A program made the position numbers and the translations under genes. The notes under the pieces were generated by a model. That model had not been told where the DNA came from, ran no database searches, and saw nothing but the letters and a program-made list of their open reading frames with translations. Source: Bradyrhizobium sp. JYMT SZCCT0180 (GTDB taxonomy: Bacteria; Pseudomonadota; Alphaproteobacteria; Rhizobiales; Xanthobacteraceae). From it: 64,000 bases of DNA. Below are positions 37,180-47,692 of this stretch, in pieces. The stretch is from contig NZ_JAFCLZ010000002.1 in NCBI RefSeq assembly GCF_018130165.1, positions 417,686 to 481,685 on the forward strand, in the 5' to 3' direction. Numbering within the stretch: the stretch's first letter is position 1; every line of letters starts with the position of its first letter.

Positions 37180-38373
37180 GTGACCGCAGCAACCAACCGC
37201 CTGCCGCCAGCCCTCAACATCATCACGCTTGCGACCTTTGCGGCCAGCCTGTCGGCGCGCGCGCTCGATCCCGTCCTGCCGCATGTTGCCGAAGATTTTG
37301 GCGTCAGCATCGCTACCGCCGCCGGTTTTGCCGCCGTGTTCGCCTTCACATTTGCAGTCATCCAGCCGGTCCTCGGCGCGGCAGCCGACATGTTCGGCAA
37401 GGCGCGTTTGATGGTCGTCTGCCTGGTACTGCTTGGCATTGCGAACATCCTCGGCGCGTTGGCGACGTCGTTCTGGCTGCTGTTCGCCTCGCGAATCCTC
37501 GCCGGTATCGGCTCCGGCGGCGTGTTTCCGGTGGCGCTCAGTCTGACCAGCGATCTGGTCGGCCCCGAGAAAAGGCAGCTTGCGATCGGCCGCACGCTGA
37601 TGGGCTCCATGACCGGCAACCTCTTGGGCGCATCCGTTTCAGGCCTGATCGGTGATTTCCTGGGCTGGCGCGGCGTGCTTGCCGTGCTCGGCATTCTGGT
37701 CATTGTGGCTTCGGTTGCGGTGGCTGCCGGGTTTCGCGGCGCTGCGCTGACGCGCCCCCCCAAAACGAACCTGTCGGCACTCAGGCACGGTTACCGCACC
37801 ATCTTTTCCAATCCCAACGCGTTCTGTTATGCGGCGGTGTTTATCGAAGGCTGCTGCGTGCTGGGACTGTTCCCCTTCATTGCATCGTTTCTGTTTGATT
37901 TGGGGGAAACCCGCCTGTCGGTCGCCGGCATCGTGATCGCGGGCTTCGCGGTCGGCGGGCTGATCTACACGATGACGATTTCGCGATTCCTGCCGCGGCT
38001 TGGGGTCAACGGCATGATGATCGCGGGCGCGACGTTGGTGGCGTCACAACTCACCGTCGCGGCGTTCGGTCCGGGCGCAACGGCCCAGGCCTTGAGCCTG
38101 CTGTTCATGGGTTGGGGCTTCTACATGATCCACGGCTGCCTGCAGGTGTTTGCCAGCGAGCTGTCGGTCGAAGCGCGCGCGACGGCGCTGTCGCTGCACT
38201 CGTTCTTCTTTTTCATGGGCCAGACGCTCGGCCCCATCGCCTACGGCTTCGGCATCCAGCATGCCGGCAAGGTGCCGACCTTGCTCACCGCCGCGGCCAT
38301 CATGGTCGCGCTCGGAATTGCCTGCGCGCGGCTGTTGAAGCAGACCCGGCCGGCGGACGCGCGGCCGGGCTAG
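37180..38373 (+). CDS. MFS transporter (DHA1-type efflux)
   Basis: 397 residues from a GTG at 37180, 16 bases after kdsA. Twelve hydrophobic helices are evident. The N-terminal half has GAAADMFGKARLMVVCLVLL (loop 2-3 motif) and ASRILAGIGSGGVFPVALSL (motif B/C region), as in drug/H+ antiporters of the 12-helix group. The C-terminal half ends in a short cytoplasmic tail (KQTRPADARPG). The substrate is unknown. It is probably read through from kdsA but unrelated in function. Confidence 0.88.
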   Translation: MTAATNRLPPALNIITLATFAASLSARALDPVLPHVAEDFGVSIATAAGFAAVFAFTFAVIQPVLGAAADMFGKARLMVVCLVLLGIANILGALATSFWLLFASRILAGIGSGGVFPVALSLTSDLVGPEKRQLAIGRTLMGSMTGNLLGASVSGLIGDFLGWRGVLAVLGILVIVASVAVAAGFRGAALTRPPKTNLSALRHGYRTIFSNPNAFCYAAVFIEGCCVLGLFPFIASFLFDLGETRLSVAGIVIAGFAVGGLIYTMTISRFLPRLGVNGMMIAGATLVASQLTVAAFGPGATAQALSLLFMGWGFYMIHGCLQVFASELSVEARATALSLHSFFFFMGQTLGPIAYGFGIQHAGKVPTLLTAAAIMVALGIACARLLKQTRPADARPG

Positions 38374-38391
38374 CTTCGGATCGAGCCCTCG

Positions 38392-39360
38392 CTATTCCAT
38401 CTTGATTCCCGCGTCGGTGATCACCTTGCGCCAGCGCGCGATCTCTTCAGTGACGAAGCCACGGAATTCCTCAGGGCTGGTGCCCATCGGCACGATGCCC
38501 TGTTCGACCAGTTTTGCCTGCAATGCGGGGTCGGCCAGCGCCTTCCTGGCCTCGGCGGAGACGCGGTCGACGATCTCCTTTGGCGTGCCGGCCGGTGCGA
38601 TGATTCCGGCCCAGGTGCCGGACACGAAATCCGGTACGCCCTGTTCCGCCATCGTCGGCACGTCGGGCGCCGCCGGAATGCGCTCTTTCGCGGTGACGAC
38701 GATCGCCTTGGCGTTCCCGGAGCGCACCTGCGGCATCAGCGGACCAACGATGTCGAACATCACGTTGATCTGCCCGCCGACGGTGTCCTGCAGCGCGCCG
38801 GCCGTGCCCTTGTAGGGAATGTGCTGCATTTTGATGCCGGTGCGGCTCATGAACATCTCCATGGTGAGATGTGCCGCAGCGCCGATGCCGCTCGACGCAA
38901 AATTGAGCTCGCCCGGCTTGGCCTTCGCGAGCGCGATCAGCTCTTTCAAATTGTTCGCCGGCACGGAAGGGTGCGCGATCATGATCAGCGGTGCGACGCT
39001 CATCAGCGAGACGTAGCTGAAGTCCTTCAGCGTGTCGTAGGGCAGCTTTGGATTGAGCGTGGCGTTGGCCGCATGCGCCGCGATCACGGTGCCGAAGGTG
39101 TAGCCGTCGGGTGCGGCCTTGGCGACGACGTCGGTGCCGATGATGGCGTTGGCGCCGGGCTTGTTCTCGAAGACGATGGGCTGGCCGAGCGCATCGGAGA
39201 TTTTTTGCCCGACGAGGCGGGCCATCAAATCGGTGTAGCCGCCCGGCGTGTAGGGGACGACCATGCGGATCGACCGGTTAGGCCAGCCTTGGGCCCCAGC
39301 GCTGCCTGCGCAGTTCAGCAGAAGCGCGAACGCTGCAAGAGCGCGGAATAGATATTTCAT
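38392..39360 (-). CDS. Bug-family tripartite tricarboxylate receptor (TctC-like)
   Basis: 322 residues with a signal peptide (MKYLFRALAAFALLLNCAGS, cut near GAQG). The mature N-terminus WPNRSIRMVVPYTPGGYTDL has the Bug hallmark for the carboxylate-binding loop. FENKPGANAIIGTDVVAKAA, LNFASSGIGAAAHLTMEMFM and PYKGTAGALQDTVGGQINVM follow. These bind small carboxylates or aromatic acids in the periplasm; most, as here, lack a nearby TctAB permease. It converges with the MFS gene. Confidence 0.92.
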   Translation of the reverse strand: MKYLFRALAAFALLLNCAGSAGAQGWPNRSIRMVVPYTPGGYTDLMARLVGQKISDALGQPIVFENKPGANAIIGTDVVAKAAPDGYTFGTVIAAHAANATLNPKLPYDTLKDFSYVSLMSVAPLIMIAHPSVPANNLKELIALAKAKPGELNFASSGIGAAAHLTMEMFMSRTGIKMQHIPYKGTAGALQDTVGGQINVMFDIVGPLMPQVRSGNAKAIVVTAKERIPAAPDVPTMAEQGVPDFVSGTWAGIIAPAGTPKEIVDRVSAEARKALADPALQAKLVEQGIVPMGTSPEEFRGFVTEEIARWRKVITDAGIKME

Positions 39361-39577
39361 GATGTCGCTTCCTCAACAGGGCCAGCGTCTGAAATGCGCG
39401 GCGCTTCCTGCAGGCAGGCTACATCATCTGGATGTGAGTGAGATAGGTGTCGAGGCAACGTCTCTTGTTGCACAGGGTGCATGGCTCGCTGGCTGACTTG
39501 CGTGCGCAATGCATGCTGGAGTGCACGTGCGACGGCTCAGAAGCAATTGGTTCGCGCCCTGGCAGCGTCGCCTCGCG

Positions 39578-40546
39578 CTAATTTCCCATCGCCTGCGCCA
39601 GCAAGGCCTGCGCCTGCCTGGTCGCTTCGGCAAATGACGGCTGCTGCGGCGCGCGCTCGGTAAAGCATTTCTTGTAGGCGTCTTCGCCCTTTTGCCTGAG
39701 ATCGCCGAGCTTGTCGTAGGCCTTGCTGTCGATCCGCTTGGACTGCAGATCGTCAGCAGCCTTGTCGGCCTTCTTGTCGTACTCCGCCTTGATCGCAACG
39801 CAGGCCGGGACCTCCACCTTGGGCCTGATCGATCCATAGGCGACATAGACCTTGCCGTTGGCCCGCGCTGAAACGAACACTTCGTCCGCCGCCTCAGGCA
39901 CGGCGTCCTGGGTGCGCCCGGCCAGCATCGCAAAGGCAAAGGTGGTGGAGCCGGGTTTGACGATCGGCAATTCGTTGAAGTTCACGACCGCCGCATCCGT
40001 CGAGATCGCCTGGGTGTAGAAGCTTTCGTCCTTGAGGGCGGCGCCGATCTGTTGCGGCACGTTCTTGAGTTTCTTGCCCCACCAGTCCTTGTGTGCGCGC
40101 AGCCAGCGCTCGAACAGCGGCTGCGTCGTCACGATGATATGAGACTTCGGCTCGACATAATGTCCGTCGCGGCCATTCTGGCCGGCCTTCTCGCCGTTGT
40201 CGCCCAACTCGGAGTCGAAGCGCACGCCGTCGAGCAGGCCAAAGCCCATGTCGCCCTTGGACAAGGCATCGAGGTTGAGCTTGGCCGCTCCAAATCCCTT
40301 GCGAGCGGATTCGGCGACGATCGGCGCGAGCTTCGCCAAGAGATCAGCGCGCAGCGATTCCGTCAGCTTGAAGGCCTCGTCGTCCTTCTTGTCCGCGTAC
40401 ATTTTCGTGATTTTCGCGATCGCGGCGTCGCGGGCCGCGATGTAGCGATCCTCCGGTGAGGCAGGCGCGGCGTTGGCGCTTGCAATGGTCCCGAGGACGC
40501 ATGAAGCGGCGGCAAGTCGGATGATGGCGGCGAAGGGCTTTTGCAT
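39578..40546 (-). CDS. exported protein of unknown function
   Basis: 322 residues. The signal peptide is MQKPFAAIIRLAAASCVLGT with a cut near ANAAPA. The mature protein has an early helical region (DRYIAARDAAIAKITKMYAD), a middle part with YVEPKSHIIVTTQPLFERWL and HKDWWGKKLKNVPQQ, and NFNELPIVKPGSTTFAFAML. A charged helical C-terminus has one pair of cysteines (VPACVAIKAEY, KKCFTERAP). I do not recognise the family. It probably acts in the periplasm and is followed 31 bases downstream on the minus strand by nothing but intergenic DNA; queF lies downstream on the far side of its start. Confidence 0.7.
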   Translation of the reverse strand: MQKPFAAIIRLAAASCVLGTIASANAAPASPEDRYIAARDAAIAKITKMYADKKDDEAFKLTESLRADLLAKLAPIVAESARKGFGAAKLNLDALSKGDMGFGLLDGVRFDSELGDNGEKAGQNGRDGHYVEPKSHIIVTTQPLFERWLRAHKDWWGKKLKNVPQQIGAALKDESFYTQAISTDAAVVNFNELPIVKPGSTTFAFAMLAGRTQDAVPEAADEVFVSARANGKVYVAYGSIRPKVEVPACVAIKAEYDKKADKAADDLQSKRIDSKAYDKLGDLRQKGEDAYKKCFTERAPQQPSFAEATRQAQALLAQAMGN

Positions 40547-40577
40547 GGGCGGTTGTCGGGATCACCGGCCGTAAGGT

Positions 40578-41030
40578 TCAACCCCGGCCGCGATAGGGCG
40601 CGACCCCCTGGTCGGGGACCCATACCCCCTTGGGCAGTTTGCCGGTCTGCCAGAACACGTCGATCGGGATGCCGCCGCGCGGATACCAGTAGCCGCCGAT
40701 GCGCAACCATTTGGGCTTGATCTCGGCCGCGATCCGCTTGCCGATGGAAACCGTGCAATCCTCATGGAACGCGCCATGATTGCGAAAACTCGCGACATAG
40801 AGTTTCAGCGATTTGGATTCCAACAGCCATTGGCCCGGCACGTAATCGATCATCAGATGGGCGAAATCCGGCTGTCCGGTGATCGGGCAGAGCGAAGTGA
40901 ATTCGGGCGCCGTGAACCGCACCAGATAATTGGTGTCCTTTTGCGGATTGGGCACCCGGTCCAGCGTTGCTTTTTCTGGGCTGTCGGGCCATTCCACGGC
41001 GCGGCCGAGCTGCAATGATTTTTTCGCCAT
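40578..41030 (-). CDS. queF: NADPH-dependent 7-cyano-7-deazaguanine reductase
   Basis: 150 residues, the short unimodular form. It reduces preQ0 to preQ1 in queuosine biosynthesis, a tRNA wobble modification. The catalytic Cys lies in [19 protein letters not shown] (about 56) and the NADPH-binding part includes [20 protein letters not shown] with the conserved Glu and His. The start is the ATG at 41030. The other queuosine genes are not in the window; the nearest genes are unrelated. Confidence 0.95.
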   Translation of the reverse strand: MAKKSLQLGRAVEWPDSPEKATLDRVPNPQKDTNYLVRFTAPEFTSLCPITGQPDFAHLMIDYVPGQWLLESKSLKLYVASFRNHGAFHEDCTVSIGKRIAAEIKPKWLRIGGYWYPRGGIPIDVFWQTGKLPKGVWVPDQGVAPYRGRG

Positions 41031-41086
41031 GATGATCGTCCTGTTGCGACCGCTGACATGGACGCATCAGGCGTAGCCGTCAACCG

Positions 41087-41461
41087 TCAGCGCGAGGCGG
41101 GATCCGAGAGAAAGCGCGCCAGCGCCTTGCGCTCGGCGGCATCCTCGATGCCGCGCATCGACATCCACAGCCCCGGAAACATCTCGGCTGGATCGGCCAG
41201 GAAACTTTCCAGGCGCGGCGTATCCCAGCGCAAACCATCATCGCGCGCCTTGCGCAGCACCGGCGAATAGTCGAACGCCGGATCGCCGGCGACGACACGT
41301 CCGGCCACGCCGGCAAGATTGGGGCCGGGCAGGTCGCGCTCGGTGGGATCAAGGCTGTGGCAGGCCCGGCAAGGCGCGAACAGCCGCGCGCCGTTTTCGT
41401 CCGCCGAGGCGGAAGCAGCAGCCAGCATCGGCAGCAGCGACAGGAACGCGAACCATTTCAC
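41087..41461 (-). CDS. periplasmic c-type cytochrome, single haem
   Basis: 124 residues from a GTG at 41461, which overlaps the stop of the Vgb-like gene (GTGA), so the two are coupled. The signal peptide is MKWFAFLSLLPMLAAASASA. The haem site is APCRACHSLD and a likely distal Met ligand lies in FPGLWMSMRGI. NLAGVAGRVVAGDPAFDYSP is the usual class I cytochrome c loop. It should be a small periplasmic electron carrier; its redox partner is unknown, with the neighbouring lyase-like protein a candidate. Confidence 0.88.
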   Translation of the reverse strand: MKWFAFLSLLPMLAAASASADENGARLFAPCRACHSLDPTERDLPGPNLAGVAGRVVAGDPAFDYSPVLRKARDDGLRWDTPRLESFLADPAEMFPGLWMSMRGIEDAAERKALARFLSDPASR

Positions 41462-42450
41462 GCAGGCGCGACCGTCTGGATCACGACTAGGCGGTTGGTG
41501 CCGGACTCGCCGCCCCAGGTCTCGCCGGACTTGCCGTCGAGCTGCCGCACATTCGCGCCGGCCTTATCGCTCGGGAACGCGTTGAATTTCTCGGTCACGG
41601 GATCGAAGCGCACGATCGCGTTGGCGCCGAAATCGGTGACCCAGACCTTGTCCTTGTCGTCGACATAGACCGCGTAAGTGCGCGGGTTGTCGCCGGGCAG
41701 CTTCCAGGCCTTCCAGGAGCCATCAGAAGGATCGTGCATCGACACGTTGCCGCTGTTCCATTCGCTGACCCAGATCCGGCCCTTCGAATCCGACCACACC
41801 CGGCGCGCGCCCTGGTTGGGCGTCGGCGGGTCCACCACGGTGGCATTGCCGGTTGCGGGATCGATTTTCGCGATGTGGTTGCCGGCGAGCGAGGCGTACC
41901 AGATGTCACCCTTCGGTGTGATGGTCATGCCATAGGTGCCGCGGCCGCGCGGCGACTTGAAGACCGTCATGTCGCCCGATTTCGGGTCGAGCCGGCCATA
42001 GATGCCGGACTGGCCGGTGAACCAGTAGATGCCGTTCTTGTCGAACACGGCGGTGTTGAGGTTGGCATAGGCCTCGTTCTCGGGCAGGCGAAACAGCGTC
42101 ACCTTGTGATCGCTGGGGTCGACGCGGGCGATCGCATTCTGCCCGCCTTCGGTGACCCAGGGCGCGCCATCGGGGCCGATGATGACGCCATGGGGAGCGG
42201 CGCCCTTGCCGAGGTCGATCAGCTTGTACGAGCCGTCGCGCGGATCGAGCCGCCCCAGCGTGCCGTTGCGCTGGCCGCAGAACCACATCGTGCCATCGGG
42301 CGCCGGCGTGACGTCGCGCGAGCCCATGCCTGCGGCGACCGGATAATATTTGACCCGGAACGGGCTCTCCTGGGCATCCGCAAAGCGCGCAAGCGCAGGC
42401 GTGGCTAAAATTCCGGCAGCGGAAGTTTTGAGAAACTGGCGGCGATTCAT
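41458..42450 (-). CDS. Tat-exported Vgb/SMP-30-like beta-propeller protein
   Basis: 330 residues. A twin-arginine leader MNRRQFLKTSAAGILATPAL precedes a mature domain made of about six repeats of the form GxxxRLDPxxG...PHGVIIGPDGAPWVTEGGQN, matching the seven-bladed propeller of virginiamycin B lyase (streptogramin lyase) and related lactonases. Family similarity does not prove antibiotic cleavage, since most relatives are uncharacterised. It is the first gene of a two-gene operon with a c-type cytochrome, suggesting a periplasmic redox or lactonase task. Confidence 0.88.
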   Translation of the reverse strand: MNRRQFLKTSAAGILATPALARFADAQESPFRVKYYPVAAGMGSRDVTPAPDGTMWFCGQRNGTLGRLDPRDGSYKLIDLGKGAAPHGVIIGPDGAPWVTEGGQNAIARVDPSDHKVTLFRLPENEAYANLNTAVFDKNGIYWFTGQSGIYGRLDPKSGDMTVFKSPRGRGTYGMTITPKGDIWYASLAGNHIAKIDPATGNATVVDPPTPNQGARRVWSDSKGRIWVSEWNSGNVSMHDPSDGSWKAWKLPGDNPRTYAVYVDDKDKVWVTDFGANAIVRFDPVTEKFNAFPSDKAGANVRQLDGKSGETWGGESGTNRLVVIQTVAPA

Positions 42451-42553
42451 TGCGTTACCCCGGTTCTTGAACGAGAAGGTTTGGACGCGAAGATCAACCC
42501 TGGATCAGCATAGTCTTACCACATTGGCCCGTCAGTCGAAGCCACCAGACTAG

Positions 42554-43912
<1,359 letters not shown>

Positions 43913-43914
43913 GG

Positions 43915-45327
43915 TTAACGCGCGGCTGCAAGCCGGCCGGCGCGTTTGCTGGCCGGCTTTCTCGCGGCAAGCTGCGGCTTTGCCCCAGCCCGAGGCTTTG
44001 CCCCAGCCTGCGGCTTCGCCGCGCTGGGCCTGGCCTGCGCAACCTGTTTCTGCCGCTTTTTCACCTCGGCACTGGCCGTCCTCGTCCCGCCGCGGCGAGA
44101 AACATATTCAGGGCCGTCGATCGGGCCGACATGCGGTGGATCGAAGCGGAGATAGGGCCGGCCGATCCCGTACTGCTTTCCGTTCGCATCGACCCATTTC
44201 CAGAACGCTTCGGTCGAAGCCCATCGCTGCGCGCGGTTGGCGCCGTTGACGCTCACGATGTCGGCGGCAAGCCCGCGGCCATAGCCGCCGCGCAGACTGC
44301 CGCCGTGAAACGACCGGTTGGCCGCCGCCTTCAGGCCGCTTGCGATTGATTGGCGGTAGTCGTCGCGGAAGGCGCTGGTGATGCCCGGCTGCAGCCCTGC
44401 GTTCTCCGCCGCCTGCAGCATATAAAACAGTTTGAGTTTGAAGCTCTTGTCCATGCCGCCGATCACGTAGTCGCTCATCGACATGCCCACGCGTTCCGCC
44501 GCGTTCGGATCCTTCCAGGTGAAATCGTTTTCGACCAGCTTGGTAAAGCTTCTGGTGACCGTCACCATTTTGCCTTTCCGCTTGATCTCCACCTTCCGCT
44601 TCTCGGTCTCCTTGATGGTGTCTTCCTTGGGCGTCCGCTCATAAAGCGCGAACAGATATTGATCGATGCAGCGCTCTGCCACCAGGCACTCGCCGACGAT
44701 ATCGAGGCGGCTTGGAGCAGCCCGGGTTTCCTGAGGCCGAATGTCTTGAGGCAGAGCGTCTTGAGGCAGGGTGTCTTGCGGCAGCGCGGCTTGAGGCAAC
44801 GGATCGGTAGGGCCTGCCGTTGCCGTCTGCACGGACGGCGTTTCCGCTGGCAGGATGTGCGCGGGATCACCGAGCGATGCGACGACGAATTTTTTTGGTT
44901 CCGGCGCAGCCGCGGTTGCTTCGGCGACGGGCTTCGTCTCGGCGGCCGGCTCCATATCGGCGGCGGGCTTCACATCGGTTACGAAATTCGCCACGAGGTC
45001 GGCCGCGGCTGCCACTTCGGGCGTATCGGGCGCGACATAGTTCAGTGCAATGGCCTGGCTCGTTGCAATGGCTTGCGGCGTGTTGGTTGCTTGCGGCGTG
45101 TTGGTTGCTTGCGGCGCATGGATTGCTTGCGGCGCATGGGTTTGCGGCGCGACAGTTGCGTCAATGCTGGCGGTCAGCGACGGCGCAAGGCGGTCCACGG
45201 CGTGCGCGACAGCGGAGTTCTCAAGGCGAGGCGAGGCCGTGCAGGTCAGGCTGACGAAAGCCCAGCCCGCGATGATGGTGGCTGGATAAAACGCAATCGC
45301 CAGCGCTGCTGATCGCCGCGGGTTCAA
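43915..45327 (-). CDS. M15-like peptidase (DD-carboxypeptidase fold) with low-complexity arms
   Basis: 470 residues from a TTG at 45327, chosen because GGAGG lies eight bases ahead and a signal peptide follows directly (MNPRRSAALAIAFYPATIIA); open sequence upstream to 45870 is antisense to the next gene. Residues about 60-200 are low complexity, with degenerate APQAxxT and LPQD repeats. The C-terminal domain (about 280-430) shows M15-like zinc-peptidase features: SAFRDDYRQSIASG, SFHGGSLRGGYGRGLAADIV and RFDPPHVGP, giving His, Asp and His ligands. It probably cuts peptidoglycan stem peptides in the periplasm. A basic tail repeats AKPQAGAKPRAGAKPQ. It ends 3 bases from the eno stop. Confidence 0.75.
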   Translation of the reverse strand: MNPRRSAALAIAFYPATIIAGWAFVSLTCTASPRLENSAVAHAVDRLAPSLTASIDATVAPQTHAPQAIHAPQATNTPQATNTPQAIATSQAIALNYVAPDTPEVAAAADLVANFVTDVKPAADMEPAAETKPVAEATAAAPEPKKFVVASLGDPAHILPAETPSVQTATAGPTDPLPQAALPQDTLPQDALPQDIRPQETRAAPSRLDIVGECLVAERCIDQYLFALYERTPKEDTIKETEKRKVEIKRKGKMVTVTRSFTKLVENDFTWKDPNAAERVGMSMSDYVIGGMDKSFKLKLFYMLQAAENAGLQPGITSAFRDDYRQSIASGLKAAANRSFHGGSLRGGYGRGLAADIVSVNGANRAQRWASTEAFWKWVDANGKQYGIGRPYLRFDPPHVGPIDGPEYVSRRGGTRTASAEVKKRQKQVAQARPSAAKPQAGAKPRAGAKPQLAARKPASKRAGRLAAAR

Positions 45328-45646
45328 GATCCCTGCCTCCGAAGGCCCCAAATCGAGCCAGGTTGCACAGCCAAGTATCCGACGCCGTAGATGTTTCGCC
45401 GCCAAATGTGGACGCGCAAGGGCGGATATTACAGATTTTTGAACAATTTGGGAACCGTTGCCGGCGTGCAACGCACCGCTGGAGGCCGGTGAGCGTGCCT
45501 CTGGAGCGGATCGCCGGGTGCCGGGCCTGGCTGAGCCCGTTAGGTGCGGCTGGACATCATTGCTATCAGCGACCATATCGCCAATGGTTCTGGACGAGTA
45601 AAGCGCGGATCGGCAACGCCGAACCGCCGGCAGGGAGGAAGTAAGC
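45328..45646. other. divergent promoter region, 319 bp, no gene
   Basis: This lies between the leftward M15 peptidase and the rightward MDR oxidoreductase. The frames crossing it are continuations of antisense readings. I see no strong palindrome. It must contain both promoters and the ribosome-binding sites GGAGG (minus) and GGGAGG (plus). Confidence 0.5.
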
Positions 45647-46783
45647 ATGAGTGACGGCAAGACCGGGCTGCAACTGCGTTCGCTACTGAAGAAGAGCGGT
45701 GAACTCGAGCTATCGCTGGCCAGCGTCCCGACTCCAGAACCGGCCGACGACGAAGTCGTGGTCCGCGTCGAGGCCTCGCCGATCAATCCGTCCGACCTCG
45801 GGCTTCTGATCGGCCCCGCCGACATGTCGACGGCCAAGGTCTCCGGCACCAAGGACCAGCCGGTGGTCACCGCAAAAATGCCGGAAGCCGTGATGCGGAT
45901 GATGGGGGCGCGGCTCGATCAGTCGCTGCCGGTCGGCAATGAGGGCGCCGGCACCGTGATCCGGACCGGATCGTCGGATGCCGCCAAGGCGCTGATGGGC
46001 AAGACGGTCTCGATCATCGGCGGCGCGATGTATTCGCAGTATCGCACCATGAAGGTGAGGGACGTGATGGAGCTGCCCGCCGGCACCACCGCTGCCGACG
46101 GCGCGTCCTGGTTTGTCAATCCGCTGACCGCGCTCGGCATGACCGAAACCATGCGGCGTGAAAATCACAAGGCGCTGGTGCATACGGCAGCCGCCTCGAA
46201 CCTCGGCCAGATGCTCAACAAGATCTGCATCAAGGACGGCATCGGCCTCGTCAACATCGTGCGCAGCAAGGAGCAGGCCGATATCCTGCACAAGATCGGC
46301 GCCAAATATGTCGTCGATTCCACCGCCGACGGCTTCATGGACAATCTCACCAACGCGTTGGTGGAAACCGGCGCCACGATCGCGTTCGATGCCATCGGCG
46401 GCGGCAAGCTTGCGAGCCAAATCCTCACAAGCATGGAGGTCGCGGCCAACAAGACCGCCAAGGAATACAGCCGCTACGGCTCGAATGTGTTTAAGCAGGT
46501 CTATATCTACGGCAGCCTCAACACCGGTCCGACCGAGTTGACCCGCGCGTTCGGCTTGACCTGGGCTGTCGGCGGCTGGCTGCTCACGCCGTTCCTGCAA
46601 AAGATCGGCCCGGCCGACATCGGCAAATTGCGCCAGCGCGTTGCTTCCGAACTCAAGACCACGTTTGCCAGCCACTACACCAAGGTGGTGTCGCTGCAGG
46701 AGACGCTCGATCTCGCCAATATCGACGTCTACAACAAGCGCGCCACCGGCGAGAAATTCCTGATCAATCCGAGCAAGGGCTGA
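45647..46783 (+). CDS. zinc-independent MDR oxidoreductase (quinone-reductase type)
   Basis: 378 residues from the ATG at 45647 (GGGAGG upstream). The GroES-like domain begins VPTPEPADDEVVVRVEASPI and has NPSDLGLLIGPADMSTAKVS; the cysteine ligands of zinc dehydrogenases are missing. The cofactor domain has VHTAAASNLGQMLNKICIKD in place of the usual AxGGVG, NIVRSKEQADIL, and TIAFDAIGGGKLASQIL. It probably reduces quinones or enals with NADPH. A strong terminator follows. Confidence 0.85.
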   Translation: MSDGKTGLQLRSLLKKSGELELSLASVPTPEPADDEVVVRVEASPINPSDLGLLIGPADMSTAKVSGTKDQPVVTAKMPEAVMRMMGARLDQSLPVGNEGAGTVIRTGSSDAAKALMGKTVSIIGGAMYSQYRTMKVRDVMELPAGTTAADGASWFVNPLTALGMTETMRRENHKALVHTAAASNLGQMLNKICIKDGIGLVNIVRSKEQADILHKIGAKYVVDSTADGFMDNLTNALVETGATIAFDAIGGGKLASQILTSMEVAANKTAKEYSRYGSNVFKQVYIYGSLNTGPTELTRAFGLTWAVGGWLLTPFLQKIGPADIGKLRQRVASELKTTFASHYTKVVSLQETLDLANIDVYNKRATGEKFLINPSKG

Positions 46784-46802
46784 TAAAGGTCCCGCCAGCA
46801 CA

Positions 46803-46836
46803 AACAGGCCGTCCGCACGGGCGGCCTGTTTTGCTT
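46803..46836 (+). terminator. Rho-independent terminator
   Basis: AACAGGCCG (46803-46811) and CGGCCTGTT (46822-46830) form a perfect nine-pair stem with a ten-base loop, followed by TTGCTT. It lies 20 bases after the oxidoreductase stop and should end that transcript. Confidence 0.85.
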
Positions 46837-46950
46837 AGCCTCAGTTACGCGAACGCTGCGTTTCCAAAACTGCACATTTCATGCACTTGCATGGTTCCAC
46901 CGATCTGGCGTAAGTGAGCGTCGGCGCTTCAGCTTCAAAAGGGAATTCCA

Positions 46951-47502
46951 ATGGCTCACACCATCGTCACCATCGTCGGCTCGCTCCGCAAGGAGAGCTT
47001 TTCGCTCAAGATCGCCAATGCCCTGGCCAAGCTCGCGCCGGCCTCGCTGAAGCTCGACGTCACGACGCTGGAGGGAATTTCCTTCTTCAACCAGGATCTG
47101 GAAGCCGCCCCGCCGGCCGATTGGCTCGCGTTCCGCGAAAAACTGCAGAAGTCGAACGGCGTGCTGTTCGTGACGCCGGAATATAACCGTTCGATCCCGG
47201 GCGTCCTGAAGAACGCCATCGACGTCGGCTCGCGCCCCTATGGCAAGAGCTCGTTCCTCGGCAAGCCGGTCGGCATCGTCAGCAACTCGCCGGGCGCGCT
47301 CGGCGGCGTCAGCGCGGCCAAGCACCTGCAGAACATCCTGCCGGGGATCACCGGTCCGATTCTCGGCCAGCCCGAGATCTACCTGAACGGCGTCGGCGAC
47401 GCCTTCGACGACAAGGGCGCGCTCACCAAGGAAACGCTGCAGAAGACGCTGCAGCAGTACATCGATGCGTTCGCGGCCTTTATCGAGAAGCAGAACCGCT
47501 AA
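46951..47502 (+). CDS. NAD(P)H-dependent FMN reductase
   Basis: 183 residues. It has a flavodoxin-like fold with the FMN phosphate loop in IVGSLRKESFSLKIANAL near the N-terminus. VLFVTPEYNRSIPGVLKNAI and GKPVGIVSNSPGALGGVSAA are the isoalloxazine-binding loops of the NADPH:FMN / azo- and chromate-reductase group. It is cytosolic and probably detoxifies quinones or supplies reduced flavin. It follows the MDR oxidoreductase but the terminator between them argues for separate transcription. Confidence 0.9.
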   Translation: MAHTIVTIVGSLRKESFSLKIANALAKLAPASLKLDVTTLEGISFFNQDLEAAPPADWLAFREKLQKSNGVLFVTPEYNRSIPGVLKNAIDVGSRPYGKSSFLGKPVGIVSNSPGALGGVSAAKHLQNILPGITGPILGQPEIYLNGVGDAFDDKGALTKETLQKTLQQYIDAFAAFIEKQNR

Positions 47503-47512
47503 GCGGTTTCAC

Positions 47513-47624
47513 CGTCATTGCGAGCGAAGCGAAGCAATCCATAGCCCTAAAAAGGAAGAATGGATTGTTTCGTCGCAGTCGCTCCCTTGCGCAAACGCTG
47601 CGCGTTTGTCGCAGGCAATGACGG
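47513..47624. repeat. dispersed palindromic repeat (GTCATTGCGAGCG family), copy 1
   Basis: Starts cgtcattgcgagcgaagcga and ends caggcaatgacgg, so the ends pair (CCGTCATTGC/GCAATGACGG with interruptions). The interior has AATCCATAG.../...ATGGATT arms and an inserted GCAAACGCTGCGCGTTTGTC hairpin. It lies between the FMN reductase and the FtsB-like gene. Copies 2 and 3 are at 52512 and 55637. Confidence 0.8.
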
Positions 47625-47692
47625 GGGCATGATTTGTGCCCCGAGTCCGTCATCTTAGGATTCCATTAACCTGACCGTCGCATCTTGGCGTC

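Noticed and set aside
45328..45870. N-terminal extension of the M15-like peptidase
   Set aside because: The extra 181 codons overlap the MDR oxidoreductase in antisense; a TTG with GGAGG followed at once by a signal peptide gives a better start.
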